NCBI GenBank assembly: GCA_963798015.1
Contig: CAWCSA010000002.1
Span: 124,001-188,000 of the forward strand
Length of the DNA: 64,000 nt
DNA from: Roseiarcus sp963798015
GTDB lineage: Bacteria; Pseudomonadota; Alphaproteobacteria; Rhizobiales; Beijerinckiaceae
Direction: 5' to 3'
Positions within the stretch are counted from its first letter, which is position 1. Each line of letters starts with the position of its first letter. This document shows positions 1 to 7,338 of the stretch, piece after piece. The position numbers and the translations under genes are program-made. The notes beneath the pieces were generated by a model. The model saw only the letters and a program-made list of their open reading frames with translations, was not told where the DNA came from and did no database searches.

Positions 1-1785
1 GTTGAGAAGCGCAATCCGGGCGCCGGTGCCCGCCGCGTTGCCGGCGCTCGCGACCTTTGAGAGATCGCAATCGGGAATGAGGCCGAGCGCCATCGCGTAG
101 AGAGGATCGATGTGGCTGCCGAAAGCGCCGGCGAGCGTGACGCGCTCAGGCGCGGCGCCGGCGCGCTCCATGAGCAGCTTCGCGCCGGCATAGAGCGCGG
201 CCTTGGCGAGCTGGATCGCGCGCACGTCGGTCTGATAGATGAGAAGCCGTGGGCCGCCGCCCTCGTGCAGCACATAGGCGAAGGTGCGGCCGACCGGTTC
301 GATGCGGCTGGTTCGGCCAGCGAGTTCGCCGTCGATCACGCCGTCTTCCGACACGACGCCGGCCAGGAACATTTCGGCGATCACTTCGATAATCCCCGAA
401 CCGCAAACGCCTGTGACGGGAATAGTCGATGTCGCCGCAGCGAAGCCCGGCTCGTCCGACCACAGGTCGCAGCCGATCACCTTGAACTTGGGCTCGAGCG
501 TCAGGCGGTCGATGCGTACGCGCTCGATCGCGCCCGACGCTGCGCGCTGGCCGCAGGAGATCTGCGCCCCCTCGAACGCCGGGCCGGTCGGCGATGAGCA
601 GGCGAACAGCCGCTCGCGATTGCCGAACACGATCTCGGCGTTGGTGCCGACATCGACCAGAAGAGTCAGTTCATCCTTGAGGTGGGGCCCCTCCGCGAGC
701 ACGACCCCGGCGGTGTCGGCGCCGACATGGCCGGCGATGCAGGGCAGCGCGTAGACAAAGGCGCCGGGCGCAACGTCGAGGCCGACTTTGCACGCGCGCG
801 TTTCGTACGCCGCGTCGAGGGCAAGCGCGAACGGCGCCCCGCCGAGCTCGGTCGGATCGAGACCAAGCACGAGATGATGCATGATCGGGTTGCCGACCAC
901 TGTCACTTCCAGGATTTCGCCGCGTGCGACTCCGGCCTCGCGCGCAGCTTCGCCAATCAGCGCGTCCATCGCCTCGCGCACCACGCGCGTCAGCTCCTTG
1001 TCGCCGCCCGGGTTCATCATCACGTAGGAGACGCGGCTCATCAGATCTTCGCCGAAGCGGATTTGCGGGTTCATCGCCCCGACTGCTGCGACGACCTCAC
1101 CGCTCGCGAGATCCGTGAGGTGGGCGGCGATGGTGGTCGAGCCAACATCGATCGCGACGCCAAAGGCGCGCTCGGCGAAGCCCGGCATGATGGACACGAT
1201 GTCGCGGCCTTTGCGCAAAGCGACGGTCACCTTCCATTGCCCCGCGCGCAACGCCTTCTGCAAGCCGGCGAGCGTCGCGAGATCGGCGTGCGCTTCAGCG
1301 ACGCCCCATTGCTCGCGCAAAGCCTGCTCGAGGCGGCGAAGATCGCTCGCCGGCTCGTGCATGTCCGGTTCGGCGACCTCGACGTAATAGAGGCGGACGA
1401 CCGGATCGATCTCGATCGGATGCGTCTCCGCGCGCTTGCGGACGACTTGCCGATGAACCTGACTTTCGGGCGGCACGTCGATGACTAGATCGCCGCAAAT
1501 CCCGGCCTGGCAGCCGAGCCGCCGAGCGGGCGGAAACGGTCCGCGTTTCGAGGCATAGCGCGCCTCGACCTCTGCCGACGGCGTCACATGATCGGCGCTG
1601 GAATGAATGGCGTGCTTGGCGAAATCGCCCTGCGCGATATCGACCTGACAGCGGCCGCAAATGCCTCGGCCGCCGCAGACTGAATCGAGATCGACGCCGA
1701 GCGCGCGCGCGGCTTCGAGCAGGCTCACAGCGTCGGCGAAGTCGCCACGTTTTCCGGAAGGCGTGAAGACGACGCGATGGGTCAA
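1..1785 (-). CDS. RACo-like corrinoid reductive activator (ASKHA/DUF4445, 2Fe-2S), C-terminus beyond window
   Basis: Reading the minus strand from a TTG at 1785 gives 595 uninterrupted codons to the window edge. Residues about 1-100 form a plant-type ferredoxin domain: CGGRGICGRC supplies Cys37, Cys43 and Cys46, and a further Cys lies in LGCQAGICGDL. An ASKHA-fold ATPase region follows, with AIDVGSTTIAAHL, VDVGTNAEIV and GVCGSGIIEVIAEM. Family members (RACo, RamA-like) reduce inactive Co(II) corrinoid to Co(I) using ATP. It is the last gene visible in a corrinoid operon, which agrees with that role. The start is uncertain: no ATG fits, and an in-frame GTG at 1887 would extend the protein through a repeat-like sequence, so TTG 1785 was preferred. 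About 60-80 C-terminal residues are probably missing to the left. Confidence 0.85.
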   Translation of the reverse strand, partial: MTHRVVFTPSGKRGDFADAVSLLEAARALGVDLDSVCGGRGICGRCQVDIAQGDFAKHAIHSSADHVTPSAEVEARYASKRGPFPPARRLGCQAGICGDLVIDVPPESQVHRQVVRKRAETHPIEIDPVVRLYYVEVAEPDMHEPASDLRRLEQALREQWGVAEAHADLATLAGLQKALRAGQWKVTVALRKGRDIVSIMPGFAERAFGVAIDVGSTTIAAHLTDLASGEVVAAVGAMNPQIRFGEDLMSRVSYVMMNPGGDKELTRVVREAMDALIGEAAREAGVARGEILEVTVVGNPIMHHLVLGLDPTELGGAPFALALDAAYETRACKVGLDVAPGAFVYALPCIAGHVGADTAGVVLAEGPHLKDELTLLVDVGTNAEIVFGNRERLFACSSPTGPAFEGAQISCGQRAASGAIERVRIDRLTLEPKFKVIGCDLWSDEPGFAAATSTIPVTGVCGSGIIEVIAEMFLAGVVSEDGVIDGELAGRTSRIEPVGRTFAYVLHEGGGPRLLIYQTDVRAIQLAKAALYAGAKLLMERAGAAPERVTLAGAFGSHIDPLYAMALGLIPDCDLSKVASAGNAAGTGARIALLN

Positions 1786-1828
1786 GAGATCAACCGAGCA
1801 GTCTTTCAGTCGAGCGCCGGCTCGGTCC

Positions 1829-1927
1829 TCTGGATGCCCGCAAAAGTGGGCGCCCAGAGGAAGCCGCAACGTCTTGTCCGGAAACACCTTCGCGGCGGCC
1901 CTGGGCCCCAGCGTTCGCGGGGGTGAC
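1829..1927. repeat. Dispersed palindromic intergenic element (REP/RPE-like)
   Basis: The stretch carries inverted segments: GGATGCCCGC with GGGCGCCCAG at one end, and CTGGGCCCCAGCG with a CGCGGGGGTGAC terminus at the other. The GGATGCCCGC core recurs in the elements at 50951-51020 and 51829-51897. It lies between the 'virulence factor' gene and the activator gene, so an in-frame N-terminal extension of the activator through it is probably not real. Assignment to a named repeat family is inference. Confidence 0.5.
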
Positions 1928-1956
1928 ACATGCGCGGCCGACGCGCAACTCGTGCG

Positions 1957-2262
1957 TCACGCCGGGTTCTCTCGCCCATCGTGCTTCGCAAGCACGGCCA
2001 GGCGATGCGTATCGTATTCTTTTTCCAACCGCTCGGCGGCGCCGGCCGCTTCGCTTTCCAGATCATCGCCGCAAGGCACGGGCTCGCCCCGCCGCCATTC
2101 GGCAAGATAGGCGTCGGCGCTCTTGGCGTCAGCGTGCATCGCCGCCGCGTCGATCGCACGGATGAAACGTTCCGACAATTGACGCTTGGCCGAAGAACGC
2201 CCGGCTTTCACGATGACCTGACTTGGAATGTCGCGCCAGTAAAGCACGGTCAGGCTGGCCAC
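1957..2262 (-). CDS. 'Virulence factor' domain protein (Virulence_fact-like), corrinoid operon
   Basis: A protein of 101 residues beginning MASLTVLYWRDIPSQVIVKA, with a conserved KRQLSERFIRAIDAAAM segment and a charged C-terminal half. It resembles the short 'virulence factor' domain family, named historically and without known biochemistry. From general knowledge, members sit in alphaproteobacterial clusters with corrinoid proteins, DUF1638 and ASKHA activators, which is the context here. Its start overlaps the 3' end of the DUF1638 gene by 13 bases, suggesting translational coupling. No signal peptide or membrane helix is visible. A role as an accessory protein in methyl transfer is inference only. 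Confidence 0.7.
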   Translation of the reverse strand: MASLTVLYWRDIPSQVIVKAGRSSAKRQLSERFIRAIDAAAMHADAKSADAYLAEWRRGEPVPCGDDLESEAAGAAERLEKEYDTHRLAVLAKHDGRENPA

Positions 2263-2909
2263 GGCGCGTCCTTCTTTTGCGTCGCGCCCTCGAGAAACGA
2301 GCGGATCCCGTCGAGCCCGGTAAAGCGACGCTCATGGGCGAGGCCAAGCCTCTCGGCCGCCGCCCTGGCTTTCGCGTCCAGATCGGGATCGTCGAACTGC
2401 GCCAGATGGACGAGCCTGCGGTAATTGCCGAAATAATCGTCGCGCAACTCAGGAAAGCGGTCGAGGCCGAGACCCCGAATGACGAGCGCGTCGAAATGGC
2501 GGGCGAGAAAATCGGTGAGGTAGAACGTGCCCGGCTCTTCCTCGGCGAGGGCCGCGAAGGCCCCCTCCCCGGCATAGAAGGCGTAGCAATGCGCGCCTTC
2601 GATGCGACTCACCCCCTCCTCCGCGAGCACACGATCGAGCTCGCCGCCAGTTCCGCAATCGCCATAGAGGCAGAGGATCTCGTCATAGGTTTCGCGATTG
2701 GCGCGGATCTTCGCCCTCATCGCATCCGGGATTTGCTTGGGATGGTTGTGAAGTTGCGCCGGCAGGCAGGCGACATCGATGGTATCGAGCTTGAGCGCGA
2801 GCACCTCGCGCGCCAAGGCGCCGCAGGCAATGATCAGAATTTTGCGCGCGTCTTCCCTGCGGCGGGGGTAGCTTGCTTCGACGTCGATGTCATCGGTTGC
2901 GAGCATCAT
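2250..2909 (-). CDS. DUF1638 domain protein, corrinoid operon
   Basis: About 219 residues from the ATG at 2909; a second ATG follows immediately at 2906. The body shows the DUF1638 pattern: KILIIACGALAREVLAL, then LHNHPKQIPDAMRAKI, then ILCLYGDCGTGGELDRVL and GAHCYAFYAG. The conserved Cys and His residues (ACGAL, LHNHP, YGDCGTGG, EGAHCY) look like a metal or cofactor site. The function is not established. Family members are usually neighbours of corrinoid methyltransferase genes. Start and stop overlap the genes on both sides (ATGA with the SRPBCC gene, 13 bases with the 'virulence factor' gene), so the operon appears tightly coupled. Confidence 0.85.
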   Translation of the reverse strand: MMLATDDIDVEASYPRRREDARKILIIACGALAREVLALKLDTIDVACLPAQLHNHPKQIPDAMRAKIRANRETYDEILCLYGDCGTGGELDRVLAEEGVSRIEGAHCYAFYAGEGAFAALAEEEPGTFYLTDFLARHFDALVIRGLGLDRFPELRDDYFGNYRRLVHLAQFDDPDLDAKARAAAERLGLAHERRFTGLDGIRSFLEGATQKKDAPWPA

Positions 2910-3391
2910 GTCACCGTCACGAAATAGGCCTTGAAGCCGTCGAATATTCCCCGGTAAATCGCGTCGTAGCGCGCCGCGGCGGCCGATGCTTCCTTCTCGG
3001 CGTCGAACCATGACATTATGTGGAGCCTCGATCTCCGATCGGAGAGCTCATCGACGTAGCTGGAGGCAATATATCCCCTTGTCCCGAAAGTGTCGCTCTT
3101 GCGGTAGTAGAGGCGCCTCGTCTCATCGTTCTGGTAGAAGAGCTCTTCTTCGACGACAGCGCCTGAATCGAGTATCATCCGCCTCGTGCGAGGAATCTTG
3201 TCGGCTTCGCCGATTAATTCGCATTTGACGAGCAGGCCAAGCGAGCTGCCGCGCTTGGCGCTCAGGCTCCAGCGCAACATACCGGCCCAGTCCGTCAGCA
3301 ACGTCCAAACTTCATCCGCAGGCGCCGATATTTCTTCGGACTTGTGCAGCTCCACTCTTTGATCGCGCATGGCGTCCGCGTTCCCTGGCAT
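2906..3391 (-). CDS. SRPBCC (START/polyketide-cyclase-like) protein inside the corrinoid operon
   Basis: A protein of 161 residues from ATG 3391, which has an AGGGAAG site six bases upstream; a second ATG at 3370 is possible. It has the SRPBCC pattern: an early helix-grip element with ISAPADEVWTLLTDWAGM, then a strand-rich body with RRMILDSGAVVEEELFY and RLHIMSWFDAE, then a C-terminal amphipathic helix (YDAIYRGIFDGFKAYF). Such folds bind hydrophobic ligands or act as cyclases and hydrolases. No specific substrate can be read. It sits between the corrinoid protein and DUF1638 genes and overlaps the latter by four bases, so it is probably co-transcribed. I do not recall this family as a standard member of such operons. 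Confidence 0.75.
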   Translation of the reverse strand: MPGNADAMRDQRVELHKSEEISAPADEVWTLLTDWAGMLRWSLSAKRGSSLGLLVKCELIGEADKIPRTRRMILDSGAVVEEELFYQNDETRRLYYRKSDTFGTRGYIASSYVDELSDRRSRLHIMSWFDAEKEASAAAARYDAIYRGIFDGFKAYFVTVT

Positions 3392-3429
3392 GTGGCGCTT
3401 CCCTGCGCGAGGCCTCACGCTCCGCAAAC

Positions 3430-4149
3430 TTAAGGCAAGGCTTTGACTTCCTCGTGCGCATGTGCGGTCCCCTGCCGCCGGGCCAGGAGCGCCCTCGCGG
3501 TTTCGACGGTAACCGCCGCGTCGCGGCAATAGGCGTCGGCGCCGATCGCTTCGGCGAAGGATTCGTTGAGCGGCGCGCCGCCGACCAGCACGATGTGATC
3601 GTTGCGGATGCCCTTCTCCTTCAGCGTATCGATGATGACTTTCATGTAAGGCATCGTCGTGGTCAGGAGCGCCGACATGCCGACGATTTCCGGCTGATGC
3701 TTCTCGATCGCGTCGAGATATTTGTCGACGCCGTTATTGACGCCGAGGTCGAACACTTCGAAGCCCGCGCCCTCCATCATCATGCAGACGAGGTTCTTGC
3801 CGATGTCGTGGATGTCGCCCTTGACAGTGCCGATCACCATCTTGCCCATTTTCGGCGCGCCGGTCGCCGCGAGAAGGGGACGCAGGATCGCCATCCCGGC
3901 CTTCATCGCGTTGGCCGACATCAGCACTTCCGGCACGAACAGAATGCCGTCGCGAAAGTCGATGCCGACGATGCGCATGCCCTCGACCAGCGCCTTGGTC
4001 AATACGTCGTAAGGCGCCCAGCCGCGGTCGAGCAGAATTCGCACACCCTCCTCGATCTCTTCTTTGAGACCGTCGTAGAGGTCGTCATGCATCTGCGAAA
4101 CGAGTTCGTCGTCGGCGAGGGTTTTAAGATCAAGCTCGTCTTCGGCCAT
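3430..4149 (-). CDS. Corrinoid (B12-binding) methyltransferase protein
   Basis: A protein of 239 residues from ATG 4149, which has GGCGGGAAC upstream. An N-terminal helical cap (about residues 10-95, ALVEGMRIVGIDFRDG) is followed by a Rossmann-like cobalamin-binding domain. That domain has the lower-ligand motif GDIHDIGKN (DxHxxG), ALLTTTMPYMK and VLVGGAPL. These are the signatures of the corrinoid shuttle proteins of MtaC/MtbC/MttC type and of MetH modules. It should carry a methyl group from a substrate-specific methyltransferase to tetrahydrofolate. No methyltransferase gene lies in the window, so the substrate (methylamine, glycine betaine or similar) is unknown. It is the first gene of the minus-strand corrinoid operon. 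Confidence 0.92.
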   Translation of the reverse strand: MAEDELDLKTLADDELVSQMHDDLYDGLKEEIEEGVRILLDRGWAPYDVLTKALVEGMRIVGIDFRDGILFVPEVLMSANAMKAGMAILRPLLAATGAPKMGKMVIGTVKGDIHDIGKNLVCMMMEGAGFEVFDLGVNNGVDKYLDAIEKHQPEIVGMSALLTTTMPYMKVIIDTLKEKGIRNDHIVLVGGAPLNESFAEAIGADAYCRDAAVTVETARALLARRQGTAHAHEEVKALP

Positions 4150-4366
4150 CGCGTTGTTCCCGCCAAACGTCTTTCGCACGCGGTTCAACGCGGCCCGTCG
4201 GAGTTCAAGGACAGCGCGTGCGGCGCAGTCCGTTGAAGCGTTTGCATTATCTCGCGCGATGGCTTCTCAGCCAAACACAATTATCGCGGCCTGACGTTCA
4301 ATTTTGCGGCCCGATAGCCATCGGCGGAGCCGAGCGCGCCTGGAGAGATGCGATCGGGGGCGGGCG

Positions 4367-4606
4367 TCAGTCCTTGACGTCCGTGTCCGGGCGGTCGTCG
4401 CCCCTATCCTGTTCCTCATGCCAGCGACCGGAGCTGTCCTCGTACTCGATTGCGCTGCTTTGGCCTGGGACACGCTGCTCCTGGGCCGCCCGCTCCGCGG
4501 CGGCGTGAGCCTCTTGACGGCCGGGAAAGGTCTCCGAGAAGACGTCGCCCACCTTATAGGCCCATCCGCCGTCGTGCTCGACCACTGTGTAGACTACATG
4601 GCTCAT
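4367..4606 (-). CDS. Small DUF2188-like protein
   Basis: About 79 residues from ATG 4606 behind an AGAGAGGTG ribosome site. The N-terminal part (HVVYTVVEHDGGWAYKVGD) and the following alanine-rich helix (FPGRQEAHAAAERAAQEQ) fit the DUF2188 pattern. These are short cytoplasmic proteins of unknown function in which a beta-hairpin repeat around GGWAYK is followed by a helix. The C-terminal third is strongly charged (EEQDRGDDRPDTDVKD). It stands alone between the corrinoid operon and a convergently spaced amidohydrolase gene. Confidence 0.75.
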   Translation of the reverse strand: MSHVVYTVVEHDGGWAYKVGDVFSETFPGRQEAHAAAERAAQEQRVPGQSSAIEYEDSSGRWHEEQDRGDDRPDTDVKD

Positions 4607-4761
4607 GATCACCTCTCTCTACCTCGCCTGGCGCGGCGGCAACCTGGACAGGAGGCTCCATCTGGAGGTTTCGCCGCCGTCTTGCAATAGCGAGGTCAAC
4701 GTGCGGAGCAGCGATCGTGGACCTGACGTGCTGGCCCTGTATCGGTCGAGAGGCCGTCGCT

Positions 4762-5589
4762 TCACTTGCGCGCGATCTTAACCTTGTGCTCCGCCACGGG
4801 GATCATCGCGCGCACCTTCTTGACCCGGGCCGGGTCGATCCTGGCCGAGACGATTCCGACCCCGTCCGAGGCCTTGGCGACCACATGGCCCCAGGGGTCG
4901 GCGACGAGGGAATGGCCGTAAGTGTGCCTCTGCTCGTTGCCGACCGTGAACGAGCCGGTCTGGGCGCTGGCGCACACATAGGTCTGGGTTTCGATCGCGC
5001 GGGCGCGCAGGAGCACCTCCCAATGATCCTTGCCGGTCTGCATCGTGAAGGCGGCGGGCATCGCGATCATCTCGGCGCCCTTTTCCATGAGCGCCTGGAA
5101 GAGCTCGGGAAACCGGAGATCGTAGCAAATCGAACAGCCGACAGTGACGCCTTCGCAATCGTAGGTGACCACCTGGTCGCCCGCCTTCACCGTCGCGCTC
5201 TCCTTGTATGCCGTTCCGTTGGGTGTCATCACGTCGAACAAATGGATCTTGCGATAGCGGGCGACCTCCTCGCCCTCGCGATTAAAGACGACTGTGGTGT
5301 TGTGATAGCGCTCCTCGCCTTCGATCGCCTCCATGATCGAGCCGGCATGAACGAAGATGCGGTGCTTGATCGCCTGCGCGCGCGCCATTTCATAAGCCGG
5401 TCCGCCCGGAAGGCGCTCGGCGGCGGCGAGCTTCTCCGCCCGCGCACCGCCCGCCCAATCGAACTGTTCGGGCAGCAGCACCCAGTCCGGCCCCTCTTCG
5501 GCGACGGCTCGCTCGATCAGCGCTTCAGCCGCGGCGATGTTGGCGACCTTGTCGTTGATCGAATTCATCTGGATGAGCGAGACTTTCAT
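4762..5589 (-). CDS. Carbon-nitrogen hydrolase, Nit1/Nit2-type amidase
   Basis: The protein has 275 residues, the usual length for this branch of the nitrilase superfamily. The Glu-Lys-Cys triad is visible: Glu in WVLLPEQF (near residue 41), Lys in RYRKIHLFD (near 114) and Cys in CSICYDLRFPELF (near 153). A second conserved region, LLRARAIETQTYV, is also present. The closest described group is the Nit2/omega-amidase or deaminated-glutathione amidase family, which hydrolyses alpha-ketoglutaramate-like or deaminated glutathione amides in the cytoplasm. Which of these is the true substrate cannot be decided here. It appears monocistronic, with a dispersed repeat immediately upstream. Confidence 0.9.
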   Translation of the reverse strand: MKVSLIQMNSINDKVANIAAAEALIERAVAEEGPDWVLLPEQFDWAGGARAEKLAAAERLPGGPAYEMARAQAIKHRIFVHAGSIMEAIEGEERYHNTTVVFNREGEEVARYRKIHLFDVMTPNGTAYKESATVKAGDQVVTYDCEGVTVGCSICYDLRFPELFQALMEKGAEMIAMPAAFTMQTGKDHWEVLLRARAIETQTYVCASAQTGSFTVGNEQRHTYGHSLVADPWGHVVAKASDGVGIVSARIDPARVKKVRAMIPVAEHKVKIARK

Positions 5590-5618
5590 TTAGGCGCTCC
5601 AGGCCAACGAAACCCAGG

Positions 5619-5741
5619 TCCTCGTCCTGAGGAGCCCGCAAAGCGGGCGTCTCGAAGGACATTCCGGAGCGCGGACTCTGCGCCTTCTGGAGCATCCCTC
5701 GAGGCCTTTTGCTGAGTGCAAAAGGCGCCTCAGGATGAGGA
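5619..5741. repeat. Dispersed palindromic repeat with 14-bp inverted ends
   Basis: The ends are near-perfect inverted repeats (TCCTCGTCCTGAGG at 5619-5632, CCTCAGGATGAGGA at 5728-5741). Between them lies an internal palindrome around CCCGCAAAGCGGG. This resembles the long dispersed intergenic palindromes common in Rhizobiales genomes. It occupies most of the gap between the divergent amidohydrolase and SDR genes. Confidence 0.65.
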
Positions 5742-5892
5742 ACTGCTTGAAAGAGATCAATTTGAGCGGCGCGCCGTCGCGCGTCAACCACCGCACGAAG
5801 CGGCGAAGACTCTGAATTGAGAGGAAGCAGGTTTGGCGTTTGGCGCCGAATTGCTATGGTCCCTTGGCAAAACGGGAGCGGCGCAGGGAGCG

Positions 5893-6705
5893 ATGATCGC
5901 AGTAAACGAGCTTTTCTCCGTCCGGGGCCGCACGGCGTTGGTGACCGGCGGGGCGACCGGCCTTGGCCGGATCTGCGCCGAGGCGCTGCTCGGCGCCGGC
6001 GCGCGCGTGCTGATCGCCTCGCGCAAGGCCGAGGCTTGCGAAGCGGTGGCGCAGGAGCTTTCCTCGCTTGGGCCCTGCGAGGGCTTCGGCGGCACGGTCG
6101 CCAACGAAGCCGGCGTCGCCGCTCTGGCGGCCGAGACGCGGAAGCGCACCGATGCGCTGCATATTCTGGTCAACAACGCCGGGGCGAACTGGGGCGGACC
6201 GTTCGAAACCTTTCCCTGGAAGGCGTGGGACCGCGTGCTCAGCGTCAACGTGACCGGACTTTTCACGCTGACGCGCGATCTCGCTCCCGTGCTGATCGCC
6301 TCGGCGACGCGCGACTGGCCTTCGACCGTCATCAACATGGGTTCCGTCATGGGGACCGTGACGCAGTCGGAAACCGCATGGGCCTATTCCGCCTCGAAGG
6401 CGGCGGTGCATCACCTGACCCGCATTCTCGCCGCGGAGCTTGCGGAAAGCCAAGTGACCGTGAACGCGTTCGCGCCCGGACCGTTTCCGACCAACATGAC
6501 GAAATTCGCTATCGGCGACGAGGCGGGACAGGCGCGCAGCGCCAAATCCGTGCCGATGGGCCGCGTCGGGCGGCCCGAGGACATCGCCGGGCCCCTTCTC
6601 TTTCTCGCCGGGCGCGGCGGCGCGTACACTACGGGAGCGATTCTGCCCGTGGACGGCGGGATCGGCGTCACGGCGCCGCCGGCGATGTTCGGAGACCAAG
6701 AATGA
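5893..6705 (+). CDS. Short-chain dehydrogenase/reductase (SDR)
   Basis: About 270 residues from ATG 5893, preceded by CAGGGAG; an upstream in-frame ATG at 5833 has no ribosome site. The Rossmann motif TGGATGLGRI and NNAG are near the start. The catalytic set appears as Ser in INMGSVMG and Tyr/Lys in AYSASKAAV, followed by the NAFAPGPFPTNM loop. These mark a classical NAD(P)-dependent SDR. The stop overlaps the start of a MaoC hydratase gene (ATGA). The pair could carry out the reduction and dehydration or hydration steps of beta-oxidation-like or acyl-CoA chemistry; that is inference from context. Confidence 0.88.
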   Translation: MIAVNELFSVRGRTALVTGGATGLGRICAEALLGAGARVLIASRKAEACEAVAQELSSLGPCEGFGGTVANEAGVAALAAETRKRTDALHILVNNAGANWGGPFETFPWKAWDRVLSVNVTGLFTLTRDLAPVLIASATRDWPSTVINMGSVMGTVTQSETAWAYSASKAAVHHLTRILAAELAESQVTVNAFAPGPFPTNMTKFAIGDEAGQARSAKSVPMGRVGRPEDIAGPLLFLAGRGGAYTTGAILPVDGGIGVTAPPAMFGDQE

Positions 6706-7181
6706 GCGATTGGGCGGACATCAAGCGGGTTCCCGCCGCCGAACTCGCCGGCATGGTCGGACACGATTTCGTCTCGCGCTGGCTCACTGTCGATCAGGCG
6801 CGGATCGACGCCTTCGCCAAGGTCACTGAGGACGAGCAGTTCATCCACGTCGACCCGAAGCGGGCGGCCGAGACCGCGTTCGGGGGAACCGTCGCCCACG
6901 GCTTCCTCACCCTCTCCCTGCTCTCGGCCATGGCCTATAGCGTGCTGCCCAAAATCGAGGGCGCCGCCCACGGCGTGAATTACGGCTTCGATCGTGTGCG
7001 TTTCGTCCGGCCTGTCCCCTCGGGCAGCCGGCTGCGCGGGCATTTCACGCTCCGCGCGGTCACGCCGCGCTCGGCGCGCGAATGGCAGTTGACCTACGAC
7101 GTCAGCGTCGAGGTCGAAGGGACGCAGAAGCCTGCGCTGGCGGCGACCTGGCTGACGATGCAGGTGATGGCGGCGGTCTGA
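6702..7181 (+). CDS. MaoC-family (R)-specific enoyl-CoA hydratase
   Basis: A protein of 159 residues. The hotdog-fold hydratase motif is visible: residues about 32-70 contain AFAKVTEDEQFIHVDPKRA and then FGGTVAHGFLTLSLL, giving the Asp/His catalytic pair (D in EDEQFIHVD, H in AHGF). This is the PhaJ/NodN-like group that hydrates trans-2-enoyl-CoA. Translation is probably coupled to the SDR gene upstream by the ATGA overlap. The pairing suggests interconversion of hydroxyacyl-CoA and enoyl-CoA species. Confidence 0.9.
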   Translation: MSDWADIKRVPAAELAGMVGHDFVSRWLTVDQARIDAFAKVTEDEQFIHVDPKRAAETAFGGTVAHGFLTLSLLSAMAYSVLPKIEGAAHGVNYGFDRVRFVRPVPSGSRLRGHFTLRAVTPRSAREWQLTYDVSVEVEGTQKPALAATWLTMQVMAAV

Positions 7182-7224
7182 AGCCGACTGCGCGCCGGGC
7201 CTGGATGCAAGGCGACGGCCTGTC

Positions 7225-7278
7225 ATTAGCGAGTCCGTTTTGAGCAATTCCAAAGGCTTGCTGTGCGATTAGCGAGTC
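7225..7278. repeat. Pair of 11-bp direct repeats (ATTAGCGAGTC)
   Basis: The identical 11-mer occurs at 7225-7235 and 7268-7278, 43 bases apart, in the short gap between the convergent MaoC and dihydroorotase genes. No promoter or coding role can be assigned. Confidence 0.45.
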
Positions 7279-7338
7279 ACTTCGCATGGCGCGGCTCATC
7301 GAGAATTGAACAAACTGTAAGTGTTATCTATTGAGTCG

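Noticed and set aside
112..1488. Long plus-strand open frames over the activator gene
   Set aside because: They are GC-rich antisense frames; the minus strand carries clear ferredoxin and ASKHA motifs across the same bases.
1806..2159. Possible minus-strand peptide over the palindromic element
   Set aside because: Its C-terminal part is only a translation of the dispersed repeat, and the rest is antisense to or out of frame with the 'virulence factor' gene.
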